Origin: DASSQJ01 sp963730165 | Lineage (GTDB): Bacteria > Actinomycetota > Actinomycetes > Actinomycetales > Dermatophilaceae | Length of the DNA stretch: 64,000 nt | Assembly (NCBI GenBank): GCA_963730165.1 | Contig: CAVSQS010000005.1 | Coordinates: forward strand, 496,001-560,000 | Direction: 5' to 3' | Part shown: one piece after another, positions 59,469 to 64,000 of the stretch | Layout of the letters: the number at the start of each line of letters is the position of its first letter | How positions within the stretch are numbered: the stretch's first letter is position 1 | Made by a program: the position numbers and the translations under genes | Notes under the pieces: generated by a model | What the model was told of the DNA's origin: nothing | The model's input: only the letters and a program-made list of their open reading frames with translations | Database searches by the model: none

Positions 59469-60245
59469 TCAGTAGTTGACCGTGACGTGCACGTGGTCGT
59501 AGTGGTTCGCGGTGATCGAGCCGCGGTCGGGCATCAGGCTCCAGGAGCTGCCGGGCGTCCAGTAGCGCTGCCGCCAGATCACGTACTCGACGTTGAACTG
59601 GCCGACGTGCTGCTGCACCCAGGCGGCGATGGCATCGCCCTGGGCCTGGCTGGTGATCATGAAGTCGACCGCCTGCCCGGTGCTGTGCTCGCCGCCGTTC
59701 GGGCGGTAGCCGCCGATGTTCGAGAGGCCGAAGTTGGCCTGCACCGCGGTGCACAGCCGCTGCGCGTTGGGGACGAGGCCGAGGCCGGCGCACTTGGCCG
59801 ACACCCCGCCGGTGTACGCATTCGACGCGGCGACGCCCGAACGGGTCGACGCCGAGGGGGCTGCGACGGGCTTGGGCTTCGGTTCGGCGACCGCCTTGAC
59901 GCCGGAGACACCGACGGTGTCGGGCTTGGCCGGGGCGGGCCCGGTCGGCGCGGTCACGGCGGCGGGAAGCGTGCGGGCCGCGGACCGCGAGGCGCGATCG
60001 AGCGCGGCCCCGCGATCGGTGACGGAGGCCGGGCTGGCGAGCGCCAGCGAGGCGGGCGCCGGCGTGGCCGCCTCGGCGGACGCCTCCATGGGGAGGGTCA
60101 GCGCGACGGCTGCGCCGCCGATGAGGCCGACACCGGCGACCGACTTGGCGGCCAGAGCGGCCGCGCCACGGCGGCTGAAGCCGTCGGGAAGCCGCTTGAC
60201 GCGGCCGGGCGCGCGGCGGCGGCCGGGGGGGCGGTGACGGGACAC
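59469..60245 (-). CDS. ARB_07466/M15-like cell-wall hydrolase homologue
   Basis: 258-aa exported protein: basic N-terminus, hydrophobic signal segment (about 30-55), a low-complexity linker containing TVGVSGVKAVAEPKPKP (110-126), then a C-terminal domain (about 148-258) with a HxxGxAxD-type motif (His187, Asp194 in HSTGQAVDFM) and HYDHVHV (His248, His251, His253). These residues fit the M15/LAS zinc peptidase fold, pointing to peptidoglycan cleavage. GTG 60245 is chosen; an upstream GTG at 60311 would add 22 residues without a signal. The linker is shared with the NlpC/P60 neighbour. Confidence 0.75.
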   Translation of the reverse strand: MSRHRPPGRRRAPGRVKRLPDGFSRRGAAALAAKSVAGVGLIGGAAVALTLPMEASAEAATPAPASLALASPASVTDRGAALDRASRSAARTLPAAVTAPTGPAPAKPDTVGVSGVKAVAEPKPKPVAAPSASTRSGVAASNAYTGGVSAKCAGLGLVPNAQRLCTAVQANFGLSNIGGYRPNGGEHSTGQAVDFMITSQAQGDAIAAWVQQHVGQFNVEYVIWRQRYWTPGSSWSLMPDRGSITANHYDHVHVTVNY

Positions 60246-60333
60246 GGAGGTGGTATCGCTTTCCGGAGCGGGTGCAAACAGCGTCAACCGTAACCGCTCG
60301 TCTGCCGTCACGTCACATTCTCATAACGCAGTG

Positions 60334-60352
60334 GTGGTGCGTGTCGCACCAC
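60334..60352 (-). terminator. Hairpin after ideR
   Basis: Eight-bp stem with a 3-base loop, about 60 bases after the ideR stop; on the minus strand followed by TGCGTTATG. Confidence 0.45.
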
Positions 60353-60411
60353 ATCAGCCTCATGGGTCACATGAGCCTCGGTAGCCGGCGACTTGCCGCC
60401 GCCGACGTGGC

Positions 60412-61110
60412 TCAGGTCACGGCGACGAACACGTGCGAGGCGATCTCGCCGGGGAGCGAGACTCCCGAGGACTCGTCCGCCCCGTCGCGGCAGACGACCA
60501 CCCGGGATCCGTCCCGACGCACGCGTGCCGTGGCCCCCGGCATCAGCCCGGCCCCGGTGAGGAGTGCGAGGGCGTCGGAGTCGACCTGCACCGGCTCGCC
60601 GATCCGGCGGACGACGACGACCCGGGGCCCGTCCTCTGCGACCTCGTCGAGGCTCGTCAGTCCCGAGCGGAAGTCGACGAGCTCGGAGATCTCCCCGAGC
60701 TCCTCGAGGCCCGGGATCGGGTTGCCGTACGGCGACTCGAGATGGTCGGGGAGGATCGCGAGGATCTTGCGCTCGACCCGGTCGGACATCACGTGCTCCC
60801 ACCGGCAGGCCTCGTCGTGGACGTACTCCCACTCGAGCCCGATGACGTCGACGAGCAGCCGCTCGGCGATCCGGTGCTTGCGCATCACCCGGGTCGCGAG
60901 CAGGCGGCCCTCATCGCTCAGCTCGAGGTGGCGGTCGCCGGCGACGCGGAGAAGGCCGTCACGCTCCATCCGGGCCACGGTCTGGGAGACGGTGGGGCCG
61001 GAGTGGCCGAGGCGCTCGGCGATGCGGGCGCGTAGCGGCGTGATGCCTTCCTCCTCGAGCTCGAAGATGGTGCGCAGGTACATCTCCGTGGTGTCGATGA
61101 GGTCGGTCAC
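60412..61110 (-). CDS. ideR: Iron-dependent transcriptional repressor (DtxR/IdeR)
   Basis: 232-aa metalloregulator: helix-turn-helix (about 22-50, ARIAERLGHSGPTVSQTVAR), dimer/metal domain with DEACRWEHVMSDRVERKI (Cys, Glu, His metal ligands) and NPIPG, and a C-terminal SH3-like FeoA domain (about 150-232). Very close to mycobacterial IdeR by motif. Represses iron uptake genes when Fe2+ is plentiful. GTG 61110 has TAGGGT 7 bases upstream. Confidence 0.93.
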   Translation of the reverse strand: MTDLIDTTEMYLRTIFELEEEGITPLRARIAERLGHSGPTVSQTVARMERDGLLRVAGDRHLELSDEGRLLATRVMRKHRIAERLLVDVIGLEWEYVHDEACRWEHVMSDRVERKILAILPDHLESPYGNPIPGLEELGEISELVDFRSGLTSLDEVAEDGPRVVVVRRIGEPVQVDSDALALLTGAGLMPGATARVRRDGSRVVVCRDGADESSGVSLPGEIASHVFVAVT

Positions 61111-61117
61111 CCGCCCA

Positions 61118-61123
61118 ACCCTA
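61118..61123 (-). promoter_or_regulatory. -10 hexamer TAGGGT for ideR
   Basis: TAGGGT followed by 7 bases and GTG 61110, overlapping the last codon of the upstream MFS gene. Confidence 0.5.
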
Positions 61124-62362
61124 CGGTGCGCCGCCACCGCCCGGCCGGACCTCGCCGGGACCGGGCGCCACCCCGAGGCGCCGCCGGGGGTCGTGGCGCG
61201 GCAGCCAGCGCAGCAGCCAGGCGCCACCGGCGAGCGTCAGCAGCCCCACGGTGACGCTCGCCGCCGCGATCGAGGCCACGGCGGCGAGCGCGCCGACGAC
61301 GACCGAGGCCCCGTTGTGCCCGACGAGGGAGATGAGTCGCCACACCCCGAGGAACGGGGCCCGGCCCTCGACCGGCGCGGCGTCGGCACCGAGCGTCATG
61401 ACGATGCCGGACCCCAGCCCGTTGCCGAGCGCCATGACGATCGCCACGGCCGCGACGGTCGCGAGCGTGTTGGTGAGGGGGAGCACGAGCAGTCCGAGGC
61501 CCAGCGTGGCGGTGACGGGGAGGGCGACCCAGACCCGCCCGCGGCGGTCCATGATCGAGCCGGCCGGGTAGAAGAGCAGGACCTCGACGAAGCCGGCGAC
61601 CCCGAAGACCAGCGAGGTTTGCGCCGCGCTGAGCCCCACGTGCTCGGCCCACAGCGGGACGACGACGACCCGCGAGGAGCGGGCCAGCCCGATCGCGAGC
61701 ACCCCGAGCCCCACGGTCAGGAGCACCGTTCGGTGCTGCCGCACGACCTCGAGCACGGGGACCCGTGCTGCGGGCCCGCCCCCGATCGACCGGCCGCCGT
61801 GCGCGCCGAGGTCGGGCGACAGCCCGGCGACGAGGGCGGCCAGGACCCCGCCGACGACCGCGACCCCGAACGCCGCCTGGGGTCCCCGGCCCGCGACGAC
61901 CGGCGCGCCGACGAAGGGACCGACGAAGAGCCCGATCCGGGCGACTCCGCCGAGTGTCGACATCGCCCGCGCCCGCATCCCCTCCGGAGCGGCAGCGGTG
62001 AGATAGGACTGCCGCGCGAGGAGGAAGACCGCGCCGGTGGGGCCGGAGAGCGCGATGGCCACCGCCAGCACCCACAGCCGCGGTGCGGTCATGGCGAGCA
62101 GGGCGGTCGCAGCGTCGGCGAGGCCCGCGGCAACCAGCGCGCGGCGCTCCCCCACCCGGTCGACGAAGACACCGGCGGGGACGGCCGAGACGAGCTCGGC
62201 GACCGCCCCGATGCCGACGAACAGCGCGGCCACCGGCACGGAGGCGCCGAGGTCCCGGGCGCTGAGCGCGAGGACGGGGAGGGTGGCCCCGAGCCCGACC
62301 GACCACAGCACCGTCGGCCCGAAGGCCGCGACGGCGATGCGGCGCAGCGAGAACTCCTCCAT
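61121..62362 (-). CDS. MFS transporter (12-span exporter)
   Basis: 413-aa transporter with twelve hydrophobic segments and a motif A-like FVDRVGERRALVAAGLADA after helix 2, plus an internal DRRGRVWVALP in the second half. Substrate unknown. GGAAGGAG lies 4-5 bases before ATG 62362, so this gene has a leader, unlike most neighbours. Its upstream region carries the perfect 40-bp dyad; probably controlled by whatever binds there. Confidence 0.88.
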   Translation of the reverse strand: MEEFSLRRIAVAAFGPTVLWSVGLGATLPVLALSARDLGASVPVAALFVGIGAVAELVSAVPAGVFVDRVGERRALVAAGLADAATALLAMTAPRLWVLAVAIALSGPTGAVFLLARQSYLTAAAPEGMRARAMSTLGGVARIGLFVGPFVGAPVVAGRGPQAAFGVAVVGGVLAALVAGLSPDLGAHGGRSIGGGPAARVPVLEVVRQHRTVLLTVGLGVLAIGLARSSRVVVVPLWAEHVGLSAAQTSLVFGVAGFVEVLLFYPAGSIMDRRGRVWVALPVTATLGLGLLVLPLTNTLATVAAVAIVMALGNGLGSGIVMTLGADAAPVEGRAPFLGVWRLISLVGHNGASVVVGALAAVASIAAASVTVGLLTLAGGAWLLRWLPRHDPRRRLGVAPGPGEVRPGGGGAP

Positions 62363-62402
62363 CACGCTCCTTCCGGCGACGGCGCCGGCAACCCGGCCGG
62401 GT

Positions 62403-62442
62403 CCCGCAGCAAGTATCTTGACATCAAGATACTTGCTGCGGG
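62403..62442. promoter_or_regulatory. Perfect 40-bp dyad, probable operator
   Basis: Two 19-base arms (62403-62421 and 62424-62442) are exact reverse complements around CA. The core AAGTATCTTGA-CA-TCAAGATACTT is AT-rich in a GC-rich chromosome, and outer arms are GC-rich. It ends 11 bases before the TAGGTT hexamer of the plus-strand gene and lies 41 bases from the MFS start, so it could control both. Shape fits MarR/PadR-type repressors; none is nearby. RNA hairpin function is also possible. Confidence 0.7.
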
Positions 62443-62453
62443 GGATTCGGGCG

Positions 62454-62459
62454 TAGGTT
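62454..62459 (+). promoter_or_regulatory. -10 hexamer TAGGTT for the thioesterase-like gene
   Basis: TAGGTT followed by 7 bases and GTG 62467; sits just downstream of the dyad. Confidence 0.5.
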
Positions 62460-62466
62460 TCGGGTC

Positions 62467-63212
62467 GTGGAGCTGACGATCCCCCGCAGGTACTGCGGTC
62501 CACCCGACTCCGGCAACGGCGGCTGGGTGAGCGGCGCCCTCGCCGCCCACGTCCCGCCGTCGCCGGGGCACCCGGCCGTGTCGGTGCGCCTGGCCTCCCC
62601 GCCCCCGCTCGACCGCCCCCTGTCGGTGCGCGTCGACCCCCCGTCGTCCCCGACTGCACCGGCGAGCGTGCGCCTCCTCGACGGCGACCACCTCGTCGCG
62701 ACCGCCACCCCCGCACCGGCCCCCGAGGTCGACGGTGACGGCCCGGGGCCGGCCTCACCGACCAGGCCCGCGCCGCCGAGGCGCGCTACGAGGGGCTCGC
62801 CGACCATCCGTTCCCCACGTGCGTGGTCTGCGGAACCGCCCGCGAGCCCGGCGACGCGCTCTGCCTGCGCCCGGGGCCGCTCGCCGACGGCACCGGTCGG
62901 TACGCGTGCACGTGGCAGGTGCCGGACGACGTCGACTCGACCCTCGTGTGGGCCGCGCTCGACTGCCCCGGTGGCTGGTCCGCAGGCGTGGGTGGGCGGC
63001 CCATGGTGCTCGGGACGATGACCACGCAGGTGATCGCGGTACCCGAGGCGGGCAGCACCTGCGTCGTCACGGCCTGGCAGGTCGACACGCGCGGCCGACG
63101 CCACTGGTCCGCCTCGACACTGCACTCCCCCAGCGGGGAGCTGCTGGCCCGTGCCGAGGCCGTCTGGGTCGCCGTCGACCCCAGCTCCGTGCGACCGCGG
63201 GCAACGGCGTGA
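62467..63212 (+). pseudogene. Frame-broken thioesterase-like (hotdog) gene
   Basis: GTG 62467 opens ELTIPRRYCGPPDSGNGGWV and runs in frame to about 62750. The natural continuation, LTDQARAAEARYEGLADHPF and CVVCGTAREPGDAL to the end at 63212, is in another frame. The break lies in a GC run around 62730-62755, and one base lost or gained explains it. Together the parts make a ~245-aa hotdog-type thioesterase-family protein. The first frame ends out of register at 63021. May be a true pseudogene or a sequence error. Confidence 0.6.
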
Positions 63213-63483
63213 GCACCGAGGAACGCCGCGAGCGCCCCGCCTCGGTCGTCACCGGCGCGACCGTGCACGTGCTCGTGGACAACGCGGGCGGCGCACACGG
63301 GCTCGAGCCGGTGGCCGAGGCCGACGTCTCCCTCTGGCGACGGATGTACGAGACCAACGTCCTCGGGACGCTCAAGGTCACCAAGGCCCTGTGACGCGTC
63401 CGGCGCACGTCAACGTCGACCTGCTCGTCATCAAGCCACGGGCGCAGGCGGCTCCGCACAAGGTCCACCGCACCTCCGGCTGA
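63209..63483 (+). pseudogene. Short-chain dehydrogenase remnant with two internal deletions
   Basis: GTG 63209 overlaps the thioesterase stop. The first residues RPASVVTGA are the start of an SDR, but the glycine-rich NAD(P) loop and the next ~60 residues are gone; the text jumps to VHVLVDNAGGAHGLEP and YETNVLGTLKVTKAL (normal SDR middle), then stops at 63394. A GTG reading in the next frame continues as TRPAHVNVDLLVIKPRAQAA and PHKVHRTSG, the family's usual C-terminus, to 63483. The catalytic Ser-Tyr-Lys block is missing. It is dead. Confidence 0.7.
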
Positions 63484-63529
63484 CCCGGGCGTCCCGCGCC
63501 GCGGGTCCCCGGCGCCTGGCCGCGGGAGC

Positions 63530-64000
63530 TCACGGCTGGCGGCGGGAGACCTCCCACGCCCGGGCGTCACCGAGGTCGCCCTCGCCGGTGCGGGTGTAGA
63601 CGATCCGGTCGTGCAGCCGGTCGCGCCGGCCGGCCCAGAGCTCGACCTCGTCGCAGACGATCCGGAAGCCTCCCCAGAAGTCGGGCACGGGAACGTCAGC
63701 GCGGGCGCCGTGGTCGGGGAACTGGGCAGCACGCCGGGTGTACTCCGCCTCCAGCTCCGCCCGCGAGGCCACTGGCTCGGACTGGCGCGACGTCCACGCG
63801 GAGATGCGCGAGGCCCACGGGCGCGCGTCGAAGTAGGCCTCCACCTCGTGGCGCTCCAGCTCGACGGCGTGACCGCGGAACCGGATCGACCGGTACATCG
63901 CCGGCCACGTCAGGGCGGCGGCGACGGCCGGGTGCCCGCCGATCTCCCGCCCCTTGGTCGACGTCGCGTCGGTGACGAACCCCGGCCCGCGGCCGTCGAG
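63530..64000 (-). CDS. pdxH: Pyridoxamine 5'-phosphate oxidase (C-terminal part, cut by window edge)
   Basis: FMN enzyme making pyridoxal 5'-phosphate. The visible 156 residues (start off the window) read LDGRGPGFVTDATSTKGREI at the edge, then RSIRFRGHAVELERHEVEAY, FDARPWASRISAWTSRQSEP, FWGGFRIVCDEVELWAGRRD and RLHDRIVYTR, the family's C-terminal FMN/PLP contact region. Convergent with the SDR remnant. Confidence 0.92.
   Translation of the reverse strand, partial: LDGRGPGFVTDATSTKGREIGGHPAVAAALTWPAMYRSIRFRGHAVELERHEVEAYFDARPWASRISAWTSRQSEPVASRAELEAEYTRRAAQFPDHGARADVPVPDFWGGFRIVCDEVELWAGRRDRLHDRIVYTRTGEGDLGDARAWEVSRRQP

Overview
This is a 64 kb window of a high-GC actinobacterial chromosome, most likely order Micrococcales and plausibly an Intrasporangiaceae-type organism. 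The lineage is inferred from the very high third-position GC, frequent GTG starts, the actinobacterial-only families present (RpfB, IdeR, GlpR, DUF5994, FmdB-type ribbon, UDPGP-type uridylyltransferase) and gene order. From family knowledge, much of the order resembles the Mycobacterium tuberculosis stretch mscL - fmdB-like - 5-FTHF cyclo-ligase - galU - moeA - rimJ - pmt - rsmI - metS - tatD - rpfB - ksgA - ispE, broken up here by other genes. No IS element, integrase, phage gene or CRISPR array was seen.

Layout. 1-7 kb: translation, isoprenoid and resuscitation genes on the minus strand (ABC-F, ispE, rsmA, rpfB, tatD, metG, GNAT). 7.5-10.7 kb: small membrane proteins, a frame-broken lipoprotein gene, and a TetR gene facing a 61-aa membrane peptide across a double palindrome. 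10.7-14.2 kb: sdhCAB. 14.3-20.5 kb: rsmI, protein O-mannosyltransferase and a large RecB-like nuclease/helicase. 20.5-38.5 kb is more accessory: a membrane phosphodiesterase, a secreted acidic/basic low-complexity protein, a drug exporter with its TetR, several unknowns, a P-type ATPase, and a response regulator - PAS/GAF histidine kinase - DUF1453-like - pseudo-receiver/CPBP protease cluster, ending at tRNA-Ala(CGC). 39-46.4 kb: an AI-2E-family permease and the UDP-glucose/molybdotransferase/GlpR operon. 46.4-57.7 kb: penicillin acylase homologue, K+/H+ antiporter, FmdB protein, SAF protein, MscL, a second helicase with a C-terminal nuclease-like domain, and an MFS transporter. 57.9-64 kb: tRNA-Arg(CCT), two cell-wall enzymes (one under a c-di-AMP riboswitch), IdeR, an MFS exporter divergent from a frame-broken thioesterase gene across a perfect 40-bp dyad, a gutted SDR pseudogene, and the start-truncated end of pdxH.

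A theme running through the window is a TANNNT-like hexamer placed 6-7 bases before the start codon. It recurs at about nineteen genes and points to widespread leaderless transcription. The items most worth a second look are the pseudo-receiver/CPBP protease cluster, the Glp-GlpR operon with moaC and moaB inside it, the 62.4 kb dyad, the TetR/membrane-peptide pair, the two helicase-nuclease proteins, and the linker shared by the two cell-wall enzymes.
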